Origin: Hymenobacter convexus | Lineage (GTDB): Bacteria > Bacteroidota > Bacteroidia > Cytophagales > Hymenobacteraceae | Length of the DNA: 64,000 bases | Assembly: GCF_030580955.1 (NCBI RefSeq) | Contig: NZ_JAUQON010000002.1 | Coordinates: 124,001-188,000, forward strand | Reading direction: 5' to 3' | In this document: piece after piece, positions 1 through 8,500 of the stretch | Numbering within the stretch: position 1 is the first letter of the stretch | Layout of the letters: the number at the start of each line of letters is the position of its first letter | Position numbers and translations under genes: made by a program | Notes under the pieces: model-generated | The model's database searches: none | Told to the model about the DNA's origin: nothing | What the model saw: only the letters and a program-made list of their open reading frames with translations

Positions 1-164
1 AAAGCAACCCTGACGACACCTCCATCCTCTACGCCATTGCCGCCAACGATGGCGTGAAAGGCACCATCGCCTCGGCCTACGGCGTGTACGCCGATTCCGA
101 CACCGACGACTTCCTCAAGCAAGTGGAAGACCTCGGCAAGAACCTGGATAAAAAGGACAAGTAA
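1..164 (+). CDS. Unknown protein, C-terminal fragment (partial at left edge)
   Basis: The frame that is open from the left edge ends at a TAA at 162-164 and gives the last 53 residues of a protein. The tail is acidic then lysine-rich and ends NLDKKDK. I do not recognise the family, and no motif is complete enough to name. Codon use is the same GC-rich type as the neighbours, and a palindromic repeat follows 20 bases after the stop, as after many genes here, which supports a real gene end. The start and function lie outside the window. Confidence 0.55.
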   Translation, partial: SNPDDTSILYAIAANDGVKGTIASAYGVYADSDTDDFLKQVEDLGKNLDKKDK

Positions 165-185
165 GTTCAGGCGACTGCCTAACCA

Positions 186-283
186 GAACGTCATGCTGAG
201 CGAAGTCGAAGCATCTCTACCGCAATAGTAAAATCAATTACTCCTGCGGTAGAGATGCTTCGACTTCGCTCAGCATGACGTTC
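186..283. repeat. Palindromic intergenic element, family R1, copy a
   Basis: A near-perfect inverted repeat with arms of about 38 bases that begin GAACGTCATGCTGAGCG and contain GAAGCATCTCTACCGCA; the loop is AT-rich. It lies between two convergent gene ends and could act as a bidirectional transcript end. Seven more copies occur in the window. Confidence 0.9.
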
Positions 284-296
284 TTTTTATCTCTGG

Positions 297-1316
297 CTAC
301 CCCCACACTTTCGTGCCTTCCGAGCAGTTGCGGCACATCTCAATCTGGTCGCGGCCTTTGAGGAGGCTGCCGCGGAAGCGCTGGTACTTGGGGCCGCGCC
401 AGAGCTGCCGGAAGGTTTCGGTTTTGAGGTCGCCTTGGCGGTATTCGGCGTCTTTGTCAAAGCAGCAGGGCACCACCAGGCCGTCCCAGGTGATGACGCA
501 GGAATGCCACATTTTCCAACAGTGGTCCACCAGCTTGTTTTTCAGGCTCCAGGTGCCGTTGGCGTTGTTCTGGTAGCGCGAGTAGTAGTCGATGGTGGGA
601 ATGAGGGGCGAGCCGTTCTGGTGGTCGTAAATCTGGGCGGTTTTGAACCACACGTCGTCCACGCCTAGGGCATCGGCCAGTTGCTTGGCGTCGTCAATCT
701 GGTGCTCATTCGGCCGCACTACTAGGAACTGGAAGATGATGCGTGGCGTGGCCGACTTCAGTTCCTTACGCCATTTCACCACATTGCGGGTTCCCTCCAA
801 TACTTTTTCCAGCTTGCCGCCCACGCGGTACTGCTGGTACACGTCCTGTGTGGTACCGTCGAGGGAGATGATGAGGCGGTCGAGGCCGCTTTCCACGGTT
901 TTGCGGGCGTTTTGGTCGTTGAGGTAATGGGCGTTGGTGCTGGTGGCGGTGTAGATGCCCTTGTCGGCCGCGTACTTCACCAGTTCCAGAAACTGTGGGT
1001 GCAAATAAGGCTCGCCCTGGAAATAGAAAATCAAGTACCACAGCCGGCTGGCTACCTCATCGATGGTCCGCTTGAATAAGTCGCCCTGCAGCATGCCGGT
1101 GGGGCGCGTGAAGGAGCGCAGGCCGCTGGGGCACTCGGGGCAGCGCAGGTTGCAGCTCGTCGTCGGCTCGAAGCTCAGGGCCATGGGCAAGCCGCTCATC
1201 CGGGCCTTGCCCGTGAACTTGCTCAGAATGTAGGAGCCCACCACCTGCGCGGTATTCCACACGCGCAGGGGCGTGGCTTTGGAGAGGAGGTTGAGGGTGT
1301 CGGTGAGCGTGGACAT
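297..1316 (-). CDS. Radical SAM/SPASM domain protein
   Basis: A 339-residue protein. The radical SAM cluster motif CNLRCPEC lies near residues 55-62 and is preceded by the usual beta strand (ALSFEPTTS). It is followed by the conserved GEP motif (FQGEPYLHP) and a LIISLDG strand. The C-terminal part is a SPASM-type auxiliary cluster region: CVITWDGLVVPCC, a GDL turn, then CRNC close to the end. These features place it with radical SAM enzymes that carry an auxiliary 4Fe-4S site and act on peptides or small molecules; the substrate cannot be told from the sequence. No precursor peptide or partner maturase is adjacent. The family is certain, the reaction unknown. The gene is flanked on both sides by palindromic elements and reads alone. 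Confidence 0.9.
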   Translation of the reverse strand: MSTLTDTLNLLSKATPLRVWNTAQVVGSYILSKFTGKARMSGLPMALSFEPTTSCNLRCPECPSGLRSFTRPTGMLQGDLFKRTIDEVASRLWYLIFYFQGEPYLHPQFLELVKYAADKGIYTATSTNAHYLNDQNARKTVESGLDRLIISLDGTTQDVYQQYRVGGKLEKVLEGTRNVVKWRKELKSATPRIIFQFLVVRPNEHQIDDAKQLADALGVDDVWFKTAQIYDHQNGSPLIPTIDYYSRYQNNANGTWSLKNKLVDHCWKMWHSCVITWDGLVVPCCFDKDAEYRQGDLKTETFRQLWRGPKYQRFRGSLLKGRDQIEMCRNCSEGTKVWG

Positions 1317-1340
1317 GAAGGCAGGGAAAGGCTAAAAATA

Positions 1341-1449
1341 CGTCATCCTGAACGTAGCGAAGGACCTTATTCCGTCTGAACAGTTGGCGCCAGGATTGTT
1401 CTAGCGGTTGTTCTGACGGGATAAGGTCCTTCGCTATGCTCAGGATGAC
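1341..1449. repeat. Palindromic intergenic element, variant of family R1
   Basis: Arms start CGTCATCCTGAACGTAGCG and end in GGACCTTAT; the matching arm is ATAAGGTCCTTCGCTATG then CTCAGGATGAC. The layout matches the R1 family (GTCAT, CTGA, CG, then GAAG/GAAGG), but the outer bases differ, so it is a related subtype. Confidence 0.85.
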
Positions 1450-1467
1450 AAGTGGTTGATTTACCGC

Positions 1468-3090
1468 TTACTTCTTCGTGGCCGGAAAATCGATGGCGCT
1501 GGTGTAGGTGCTGGCCTTGCCGAACGACTGGTTGATTTCGTCGATGGCGGCGCGGCTGCTCAGGCGCTTAGGCTTGGTGTTGAGGAAGGTACCGTCTTCG
1601 CCCACCAGCATGTAGGTAGGCACTTCCTGCAGGGCATATTCTTTGGCCAAGTTCGAGCGGAGGCCGCCGCTGGGCACGCGCACCTGCACGCCGGGCAGCT
1701 TTTTCACCGTCACGAGGGAGCGCCAGGCCTGCTCATTCTCATCGAGCGCGATGTTGATGAAGGCAATGTTTTTGCCCTCAAACTTGCGCATCATCTCCTG
1801 GGCGTAGGCTAGGTCGCGCAGGCAAAGGCCGTTGGTGGTTTTCCAGAAGTTGAGGTAGACCAGCTTGCCGGCAAAGTCGTGCAGGTGCACCGTGTCGCCG
1901 GTGGCGGTGGGGAGCTTGAAATCGGGCGCGGGCGCGCCGATGGCGAAGTCCTTGTGCTGGTCGAAATCGTTCTGCAGGATGGGGAAGTACAGGTTCTTGG
2001 GGTCGTAGTTGCGGAAGTCGGCCAGCATGGCGGCCGACTGCTTCACGTGCCCGAAACGGAACGACTCCTGCAGGATGCGGCCCAGAATGATGGCGCGCGT
2101 GGGGCCGGTCAGCTTCTTGCTGGCCAGGGCGTAGGAGGCGGGGTAAAAATCCGGGTCGGTGCGCTGGTGGTGGTCCTGGGCCACGGCGAAGTGCACGTAA
2201 TTGAGCAGGAACTCGTGGTACAGCTCGCTCTGGGCGGCGTTGGGGTCGTTCAACAGGCCGGGCTCGCGGAGGAAGTTGTAGTAGTCGGGCGCCATTTTCA
2301 GGCGGCCTTCGGTGTTCACCACCTGCTCGCGCAGGTCCTGGAAGGTGAGCTTGTCGTTGGCGTAGGCGTACACCACCTCGGCGTGGGCGTAGTTATAGAA
2401 GTCCTGCGTGAACGACTGCTTGGCGGCGTGGTCTTCCAGAAATTCGTACTCGTGCTTGCGGCGGTACTCCAAGAAGGACAGAAACGGCGCTTCGTAGAGC
2501 TGAATGTTGTCGGGCAGCACCTGGAAGCCGTCGTTTTCCACGAACTGGGCGTCGGCCTCCACCAGGTAGTTGTTGGCGTTGGCGCCCTGCTGGCGGTGGC
2601 GCTGCTCGTCGGTCAGGTTGTTGCCGTTGCGCAGCTTGGTGGCCAGGCCGGTGGGCACGTCGTTGGCCTTGAAGCGCAGCGTGCCCGACATGTCGTTGCC
2701 CTTGAAGCGCACGTCGATGTCGGTGCCGGGGTCGAGGTAGAGCGGGGCCACGTCGTCGCCGTACACGAGGTCGGCCTTGGTGGGGCCGGCCACGGGCACC
2801 GTCAGCTTGAATTCGCCTTTGTCGCCGATTTTGGTGCGGAACAGCTTCTCCCTGGGCTCTAGCGGGTTTTCGCGCAGCGAGATGGCCACGGAATCGGTGG
2901 TGGGCCCGCTGATGCGGCCGGTGAGCGTGGCCGTGCCGCCGGTGGCCGCCGCCTCGGTAGCCGGGGCTTTGCGGGCGGCGGCGCCAACCACCGTGGTAGT
3001 CATGCGCCCTTGCCCGTAGCTCAGCAACGGCCCCAGCAACAGGGCCGCGCCCAGCAAGCGGCGCGCATACGTAGTGAGAGTGGACGTCAT
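1468..3090 (-). CDS. TlpA-like thioredoxin-fold protein with signal peptide
   Basis: A 540-residue exported protein. It starts with a signal peptide (MTSTLTTYARRLLGAALLLG to the SYGQG region). Residues of about 50-150 resemble the DUF4369-like beta-sandwich found before TlpA domains in Bacteroidota. A long helical middle follows, then a redoxin domain from about residue 395 (IGAPAPDFKLPTATGD). In this family the active site is normally FWATWCGPC; here it reads FWKTTNGLC, so the first, nucleophilic cysteine is an asparagine and only the second cysteine is kept. Normal thiol-disulfide exchange is therefore unlikely; a structural or binding role is more probable. Downstream strands (VQVRVPSGG, VPTYMLVGEDG with the cis-proline) are intact, so the fold appears preserved. 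It acts in the periplasm. Confidence is high for the family and low for activity. Confidence 0.85.
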   Translation of the reverse strand: MTSTLTTYARRLLGAALLLGPLLSYGQGRMTTTVVGAAARKAPATEAAATGGTATLTGRISGPTTDSVAISLRENPLEPREKLFRTKIGDKGEFKLTVPVAGPTKADLVYGDDVAPLYLDPGTDIDVRFKGNDMSGTLRFKANDVPTGLATKLRNGNNLTDEQRHRQQGANANNYLVEADAQFVENDGFQVLPDNIQLYEAPFLSFLEYRRKHEYEFLEDHAAKQSFTQDFYNYAHAEVVYAYANDKLTFQDLREQVVNTEGRLKMAPDYYNFLREPGLLNDPNAAQSELYHEFLLNYVHFAVAQDHHQRTDPDFYPASYALASKKLTGPTRAIILGRILQESFRFGHVKQSAAMLADFRNYDPKNLYFPILQNDFDQHKDFAIGAPAPDFKLPTATGDTVHLHDFAGKLVYLNFWKTTNGLCLRDLAYAQEMMRKFEGKNIAFINIALDENEQAWRSLVTVKKLPGVQVRVPSGGLRSNLAKEYALQEVPTYMLVGEDGTFLNTKPKRLSSRAAIDEINQSFGKASTYTSAIDFPATKK

Positions 3091-3531
3091 ACTTATAATA
3101 AAACCTACCGCCGACGACCGCCGGCAATTGCTAAAATCGACTAAACCAGCAGGAGCTTTCGGGCTGCCTTACCCGGTATTTCGCGGTAAAAGCCTATCAG
3201 CACTCCGAAGATACGGCTTTTTGATTTATAAAATCCAAATCTTAACGCAGATTTATTAAGCAGTTAGGTGGGTCGACACTCGACGGAGGGCACCGGGACC
3301 GGGGGGCGCCGGCTGATTATCAGGGCGGTTTTTGGATTGGGGTGAGCAGAGCACGTTGAATAGGACGTCGTGCTACGCGCCTTGCGACATTGTTCTAACG
3401 TGGCGCCTCACCCCCGGCCCCTCTCCCCAGGGAGAGGGGAGCCTGACGGTTTGCGCATTGGAGCAGAACCGGCGCCCCCTCTCCCCAAGGAGAGGGAGGT
3501 CAGGGGGTGAGGCGCCACGTTAGCACGATGC
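3091..3531. other. Gene-free stretch holding an R4 palindromic element
   Basis: About 440 bases without a supported gene. The first 170 bases are relatively AT-rich and lie upstream of the TlpA-like gene, so its promoter is expected here, but I see no clear TAnnTTTG box at a good distance. The right part is a family R4 palindrome, listed separately. Confidence 0.6.
3395..3523. repeat. Palindromic element, family R4, copy a
   Basis: Inverted repeat with outer arms CTAACGTGGCGCCTCAC and GTGAGGCGCCACGTTAG and inner arms of the type CCCCTCTCCCC/GGAGAGGG. The element lies 8 bases from the radA stop codon. Similar elements occur at 12933-13050 and 5017-5193. Confidence 0.9.
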
Positions 3532-4929
3532 CTACCCAAACAGGCCGTTCAGCACCTCATCGAGGCGGCTCACGGCCTGTACCTTGAGGCCGAAGCGGGC
3601 CAAATCAAGCCCTTTGCCGTTGAATTGGGACACGTACATCTCGCGGAAACCCAGCTTCTCGGCTTCGGCCAGGCGCTGGTCGAGGCGCGAGACGGCGCGG
3701 ATTTCGCCGCTCAGGCCCACCTCGGCGGCCAGGCACACGTGGCCGGGGATGGGCAGGTCATTCAGGGAGGAAACCACGGCGGCGCACACGGCCATGTCGA
3801 GGGCGGGGTCGTCGAGCCGCAGGCCGCCTGCTATGTTCAGGAACACGTCGTGCTGGCCCAGGCGCAGGCCGGCGCGCTTTTCGAGCACGGCCAGCAGCAT
3901 TTGCAGGCGCTTGGCGTCGAAGCCGGTGCTGCTACGCTGCGGCGTGCCGTAGGACGTGGGCGAGACGAGGGCCTGCACCTCCACCAGCAGGGGGCGGTTG
4001 CCCTCCAGGGTGGCGCCGATGGCCATGCCGCTCAGGCTTTCGCCGCGCTGCGAGAGCAGGATTTCGCTCGGGTTGCTCACCTGGCGCAGGCCGTCGCCCT
4101 GCATCTCGTAGATGCCCAGCTCGGAGGTGCTGCCGAAGCGGTTTTTGGTGGTGCGCAGGATGCGGTAGCTCAGGTGCCGGTCACCCTCGAACTGCAAAAC
4201 CGTGTCGACCATGTGCTCCAGGATTTTGGGGCCGGCAATGCTGCCATCCTTGGTGATATGGCCGATGAGCAGGACGGGCGTGCTGGTTTCCTTGGCGAAT
4301 TTGAGGAACTCGGCGGTGCACTCGCGCACCTGGCTCACGCTGCCGGCGCCGCTTTCCACCAGCGTGGAGTGCATGGTCTGGATGGAGTCGATGACGAGGA
4401 TGTTGGGCTGCACCTGGTCAATCTGGCGGAAGATGTTCTGGGTGTTCGTTTCCGTCAGAATGTAACAGCCTGACTGCTGGCCCTCGGCCATGCGCTCGGC
4501 GCGCATCTTAATCTGGGCTTCGCTTTCCTCACCGCTCACATACAGCACCTTCATGTTGCGCAGGCTGAGGGCAATCTGGAGCATAAGCGTGCTCTTGCCG
4601 ATGCCCGGCTCGCCGCCGATGAGCACCATGGAGCCCGGCACCAGCCCGCCGCCGAGCACACGGTTCAGCTCGCCGTCGGGGGTGACGATGCGTGGCTCGT
4701 CTTCCACCAGAATGTTGTTGAGCTGCACCGGCTTGGCGGCTTTGGCCAGGTTGCCGCCGGGCACGGTGCTGGCGGGCTTCCACTGGCCGGTGGTGGTGGC
4801 CACGGTTTCTTTCTGGACGACTTCTTCGACGTAGGTGTTCCACTCGCCGCACACGGGGCAGCGGCCTATCCACTTCGCGGATTGGGCGCCGCAGGACTGG
4901 CAGAAATAGACGGTTCTGGCTTTGGCCAT
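3532..4929 (-). CDS. radA: DNA repair protein RadA
   Basis: A 465-residue protein, normal length for RadA/Sms, a RecA-like branch-migration ATPase that helps process recombination intermediates. It has an N-terminal C4 zinc finger (CQSC and CPVC within residues 10-28), a Walker A motif GGEPGIGKST near residue 105, a Walker B strand (ILVIDSIQ), and the RadA-specific KNRFGS motif. A C-terminal Lon-protease-like domain follows (from about LLVEVQALV, with LDMAVCAAVVSS). The start ATG gives MAKARTVYFC, the family's usual beginning. It reads alone between two repeat-rich gaps. Cytoplasmic. Certain. Confidence 0.98.
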   Translation of the reverse strand: MAKARTVYFCQSCGAQSAKWIGRCPVCGEWNTYVEEVVQKETVATTTGQWKPASTVPGGNLAKAAKPVQLNNILVEDEPRIVTPDGELNRVLGGGLVPGSMVLIGGEPGIGKSTLMLQIALSLRNMKVLYVSGEESEAQIKMRAERMAEGQQSGCYILTETNTQNIFRQIDQVQPNILVIDSIQTMHSTLVESGAGSVSQVRECTAEFLKFAKETSTPVLLIGHITKDGSIAGPKILEHMVDTVLQFEGDRHLSYRILRTTKNRFGSTSELGIYEMQGDGLRQVSNPSEILLSQRGESLSGMAIGATLEGNRPLLVEVQALVSPTSYGTPQRSSTGFDAKRLQMLLAVLEKRAGLRLGQHDVFLNIAGGLRLDDPALDMAVCAAVVSSLNDLPIPGHVCLAAEVGLSGEIRAVSRLDQRLAEAEKLGFREMYVSQFNGKGLDLARFGLKVQAVSRLDEVLNGLFG

Positions 4930-5424
4930 GCTGGTTGTTTAGGGAGGGTTGGAGGTGTGGATGATAAGGCCGGCGGGGGCAAAAAAGTTGCCTGGGAAGC
5001 GGGGGCGGCAAGGTACGGCGCCTCGCCCTCCTCGTCAACCTCACCCCCTGACCCCCTCTCCAAAAAAGAGGGGGCACCGGTTCGTGAAGACGATTTCAAA
5101 AACCGCGTTTCGTTCGTCTAGGAGAAGGACAGGTGCCCCCTCTTTTTTGGAGAGGGGGTCAGGGGGTGAGGTTGACGAGGAGGGCGAGGCGCCAGCACAC
5201 CTCCAAAACCTAAAAACCCGCCCCCGCCGAGGCGGAAACGGGTTTCGGAGGTTCCGGAAGTCCATCCCGCTAAGGCGGGAGGCACTTCCTCATCTACTGA
5301 AAGCCCATCCCGCCGAGACGGGAGGCACTTCCCCACATACCGGAAGTACCCTCCGCCGAGGCGGGATGCACTTCCCAAGGTACCGGAAGCCCCTCCCGCC
5401 GAGGCGGGGGGCACTTGCGGTAGC
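4930..5424. other. Gene-free, repeat-packed stretch
   Basis: About 495 bases with no supported gene. It holds a perfect 62-base inverted repeat and then a 43-base tandem array, both listed separately. Open frames that cross it are low-complexity translations of the repeats and do not look like proteins. Confidence 0.8.
5017..5193. repeat. Perfect 62-base inverted repeat, family R4, copy c
   Basis: Arms 5017-5078 and 5132-5193 are exact reverse complements over 62 bases. They start GGCGCCTCGCCC and contain CCTCACCCCCTGACCCC and a CCAAAAAAGAGGGGG core. The 53-base spacer is unrelated. It shares the CCTCACCCCC and CCCTCTCC blocks with the R4 copies at 3395 and 12933. Confidence 0.95.
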
Positions 5425-5425
5425 C
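5211..5425. repeat. 43-base tandem repeat, about five units
   Basis: The short palindrome CGCCGAGGCGG or its variants begins at 5225, 5268, 5311, 5354 and 5397, exactly 43 bases apart each time. Units 2-5 start with CCGGAAG or CTGAAAG (5254, 5297, 5340, 5383) and contain GGCACTTCC. The first unit is degenerate. The array runs into the stop codon of the next gene. Confidence 0.9.
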
Positions 5426-6156
5426 TAGGCAGCGGGGCCCGCCTCGGCGGGGGCGGCAGGGACTTTGGCAGTGGCTTTGGCAGCTTTCTTGGCGCTCTTG
5501 CGGGCGCTTTCGGCCGCCGAGAAGTCGAAGAAGCTGTACACCTTTTCGGGCTCCTCGAAGGCCAGCTCCAGCTGGGCCTTGAGGCGGCGCTGGGCGCGGG
5601 CAATGGCCCGGCGGTCGGCGGTGAGGTCGAGGCGGGCGTCGGTGATGGTGGCGGCCTGGGTGTCGCGGGTTTCGTCGGCAGCGGCCAGGGCCTGGTAGAG
5701 GGCGTCGGCCTCGGCGCCGAGGGTGGGGTACTTGAGGGCGGCCTGCTGGGCGTGGTAGAGCTTGAGCAGGGTTTGGGACTGGGTGAGCAACGTGCCCTGG
5801 TCGAGGGCCTTGAGCTTGCTCTTGCCAAACTTCTTGAAGTCGGCAAACACGGGCAGCTTGCGCAGCTTGGGCGTCACGTAGTCGAGCATGGTGTCGCCCA
5901 CGAAATCGAGCCAGGCGGTGCGGGCCGCGTGGTAGGCATCGGTGCCGCCGGCCGTGGACTGGCCGCCGTCGGTCAGGTTCTCGTCGAAGCCGTTGATGGC
6001 CGTTTCCAGCGCGGCCAGCAGGGGCGTGAAGGCGGCGCCGAGGCTGGCCTCGCGGCCGGCGCGCAGGCTGTAGGCGGCCTGGGCCTTGTAGGCGGGCCGC
6101 GCCATGCTCAGCGTCAGAAAGGGGTTTTCGAAGTAGGTAGAGTTGGGGCCTTTCAT
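5425..6156 (-). CDS. Unknown protein, alanine/lysine-rich tail
   Basis: A 243-residue protein I do not recognise. There is no signal peptide or membrane segment. It is largely helical and rich in Ala, Leu, Lys and Thr, with long heptad-like stretches in the second half (about residues 125-205) that suggest helical bundles. The last 30 residues are a low-complexity Ser/Lys/Ala/Pro tail, a type often found at flexible C-termini. GC-rich codon use and the ATG start next to a less GC-rich upstream region support it as real. The 3' end abuts a 43-base tandem repeat, so the tail may be drifting in length. No neighbour suggests a role. Confidence 0.7.
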   Translation of the reverse strand: MKGPNSTYFENPFLTLSMARPAYKAQAAYSLRAGREASLGAAFTPLLAALETAINGFDENLTDGGQSTAGGTDAYHAARTAWLDFVGDTMLDYVTPKLRKLPVFADFKKFGKSKLKALDQGTLLTQSQTLLKLYHAQQAALKYPTLGAEADALYQALAAADETRDTQAATITDARLDLTADRRAIARAQRRLKAQLELAFEEPEKVYSFFDFSAAESARKSAKKAAKATAKVPAAPAEAGPAA

Positions 6157-6207
6157 GATTTAGTTGGTTGGTTGGTTGGGGTAAGGGTAAGGGTTGAATT
6201 AATGGTC

Positions 6208-6308
6208 CGTCATGCTGAGCGCAGTCGAAGCATCTCTACCGCGCAACGCAGCTCAATCAACTGGATTACTGCTGCGGTAAAGATGCTTCGACTGCGCTCA
6301 GCATGACG
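6208..6308. repeat. Palindromic element, family R1, copy b
   Basis: Arms CGTCATGCTGAGCGCAGTCGAAG and the matching CTTCGACTGCGCTCAGCATGACG. The inner stem has one mismatch (CTCTACC versus GGTAAAG). It lies between two genes read in the same direction. Confidence 0.9.
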
Positions 6309-6342
6309 TGCTTTTAGTTGGTACAGCATTAGCCCGGCCCGG

Positions 6343-7668
6343 CTACGGCGAGGGGCAGGCAGGGCAGTTGCCGGGCGAGAAGCCGCGGCTCACGCTCACG
6401 AAATTCTCCACCGCCGGGCCGCCACAGGTCGGCGTCACGCGCACGCCCAGGGTGGCCTGGGGCCGGCAGCGGCTCAGGTCCACGCTGGCCGAAGGCTGCC
6501 CGTCGAAGCTGGAATCAGCCACCCCATCAATGGTCCAGCGGTAGTCGGTACCCAGGTTCTGGCCCGCTACCGAGGCCGTGGCCGTGGCGGCGCAGTTACC
6601 GTCGCTGAGGTAGGCCGCCGTGAGCACGGGCGCCACCGCACAGGGGCTGGCATCAATCTGCACCACCTGCCCCACCGAGGGCACGCCGTCGCTGTTGAGC
6701 ACGAACAGCCAGTAGTGGCCCGGCGGGCACACGTTGCCATCGGCCGGGGCCGTGAGGGGCACCGACGTGGCGCCCTGCGCCGTGGTCATGGCGCCCTTGG
6801 CCGGCTCCAGGAAGCGCTGGTTCATGTTGAAAGAGTGCGTGACGGACGACAGGCGCACGAGCGTGACGCGGGCCACCGTGCCCGTGCCGGGCCGGGCCAC
6901 CACCGTGAACGGCTGCCCGTAGCCCACGTGCGTCGGCGCCCCTGTGATGGTGGGCCGTACGCGCGGGTTGCCGGCCGCGTCGAACAGGTAGGGCGGGCTG
7001 TAGAGCTCGGCCGTGCAGTGGTTGTTCACATTGGGCTGAAACGGGTCGTACTTGATATTTTCCTCGCCCCCGGCCGAGAGCACGCGCCCGTCGGGCAGCA
7101 ACACAGCCGTGGAGTGGTACATGCGGGCCTCGGCCATGGGCGCCACCGTGGTCCAGGTGCCGGTGCCGGTGGCGCCGTTGCCATAGGGCGGCGGCGGGCT
7201 CCAGATTTCGGCTTCCATCACTGCCTGGTGGCGGTCGCTGGCCCCGTTCACGCGGGAGCCGCCGGTGGCCAGCACGGTGCCGTCGGGCAGGATGGTGGAG
7301 TTGACGTGCCAGCGGGCATTGCGCATGTCTGCCGCCCGCGTCACCACGGGCTGCTTGTAGCTCACCCCATCCTGCCCGGTCACGGTGGTGACACCGCCGG
7401 TCAGGTCGAGAATTTCTGCCGTGTTGGTGACCGTGTTGCCGTCGCAGCCGCCCGCCAGTAGAATCTGGCCCGGCGCGAACATGGCCGCCGTCCCGTACAC
7501 GCGGTTACCGAACGCCCGGCCGCCGGGCGTAAACACATCGGTCCAGGTGCCCTGCTGCCCGTTGGCGGGGTTCACGTAGGTCGGGTTGAGGTAGCTGAGG
7601 TTGTAATCAGACCCGGCATAGAATACTTTGCCATTGGGACCCTGGAACATCCAGGGATAAAGCGGCAT
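6343..7668 (-). pseudogene. Galactose/glyoxal oxidase-like protein, C-terminal part, cut off by an in-frame stop
   Basis: This 441-residue piece is the C-terminal part of a radical copper oxidase-like protein. It shows Kelch-type repeats (LPDGTVLATGG, LPDGRVLSAGG), the MYHS motif that matches the axial Tyr and the His ligand of galactose oxidase, and SSVTHSFNMNQRF, which matches the other His ligand in the DUF1929 early-set domain that follows. It then has an extra beta domain with paired cysteines and ends CPACPSP. The reading frame continues upstream without interruption into the N-terminal part (7747-8478) except for one TAA at 7747-7749. A start at 7668 is only the first internal ATG and would lose the front of the propeller. 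As drawn the enzyme is unlikely to work unless the stop is read through or is a sequence error. Confidence 0.8.
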
Positions 7669-7746
7669 GGAGCGGGAAGCGCCCGTAAGCGTGGTCCAGT
7701 TACCGCTTTGGAACAGCTCGGGGTAGTGCTGGGAAGCTGGTAAAAT

Positions 7747-8478
7747 TTATGCTGGCTCTGTTTCTCCCGAGGTTGTCAGCACCGCTCCACTGTTCAAGGT
7801 GGTATTGGTGGGGTACCAGCGGTTGCGAATCATGTCCCGTTCTTTGTGCCAACTCAATGGGTCATGTGCTGTATTTGGCTGAAAGGCATCGGGGTTCTTG
7901 GTATAATCGTAAGTGTTAGCACTGTTAAGCCCTTTAATATATTCTGGAACAATGATATTACCCGCTGCGTCTTTAGTTGCAAGAACCGTTCGGTCATGCC
8001 CGCCTGTCACTAATAGTTTCCCATCGGCAAGAAAGCTGTGCCCGGTGCAAAAAGCGTTGGTCCAATCAACATGAAATATTGTTGTGAGGAGTTGATTGAG
8101 ACTGGGGTCCCAACGGTACATATCGGTTCCAGGATGTGGGGAACCAGTCGTCGAATATTGGTTATCATTATGCCCTTGCCAAGACAGCACTATACCGTTT
8201 GGTAACACACTGGTGTGAATGCCGATGAATACGTTATTGTTGTTGTACGCCTGGAAGTCCCAATGGGCAGCTGCCCACTGACCGGTTGTGTTAATAGGGG
8301 CCACAATGCTTATATCTATTTCGCTCGTACTGGAGAAACCATCGCCTAGCTCTATACTATTAGTCGCGTGAAGTGACTGGGATTGTCCATTTGTGGATGA
8401 GGACAGGTCAACTGGCACCTGTGCATTACCAACTTGCACAAGTGATAGCAGACAGCCTAGTAGCATGATGTTTTTCAT
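7747..8478 (-). pseudogene. Galactose/glyoxal oxidase-like protein, N-terminal part, ends at in-frame stop
   Basis: A 243-residue N-terminal part with a signal peptide (MKNIMLLGCLLSLVQVGNAQ). It holds the start of the Kelch propeller. FCTGHSFLADGK contains the cysteine and RWYPTNTT the tyrosine that would form the Cys-Tyr crosslink of radical copper oxidases. It ends GETEPA before TAA. The next codons in the same frame encode ILPASQHYPELFQSGNWTTL, which is normal family sequence and joins to the C-terminal part. The whole gene 6343-8478 would have 712 codons. Base composition is visibly less GC-rich here than in the C-terminal part, which suggests a mosaic origin. Secreted or periplasmic. Confidence 0.8.
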
Positions 8479-8500
8479 GACTGATTTGCATTGAAGTGTA

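Noticed and set aside
186..283. Plain rho-independent terminators for all R1 elements
   Set aside because: The arms are longer than usual for terminators, no T run follows on most copies, and copies also lie upstream of genes and between codirectional or divergent genes. A terminator role is possible for some only.
1468..3090. Mobile element or phage origin for the regions rich in palindromes
   Set aside because: No transposase, integrase, att-like direct repeats or phage structural genes were seen; the tail-fibre-like protein at 10301 is a common Bacteroidota surface-protein module and not evidence of a prophage.
5211..5425. CRISPR array
   Set aside because: Units are spaced exactly 43 bases apart and are similar along their whole length, so there are no unique spacers, and no cas genes are present.
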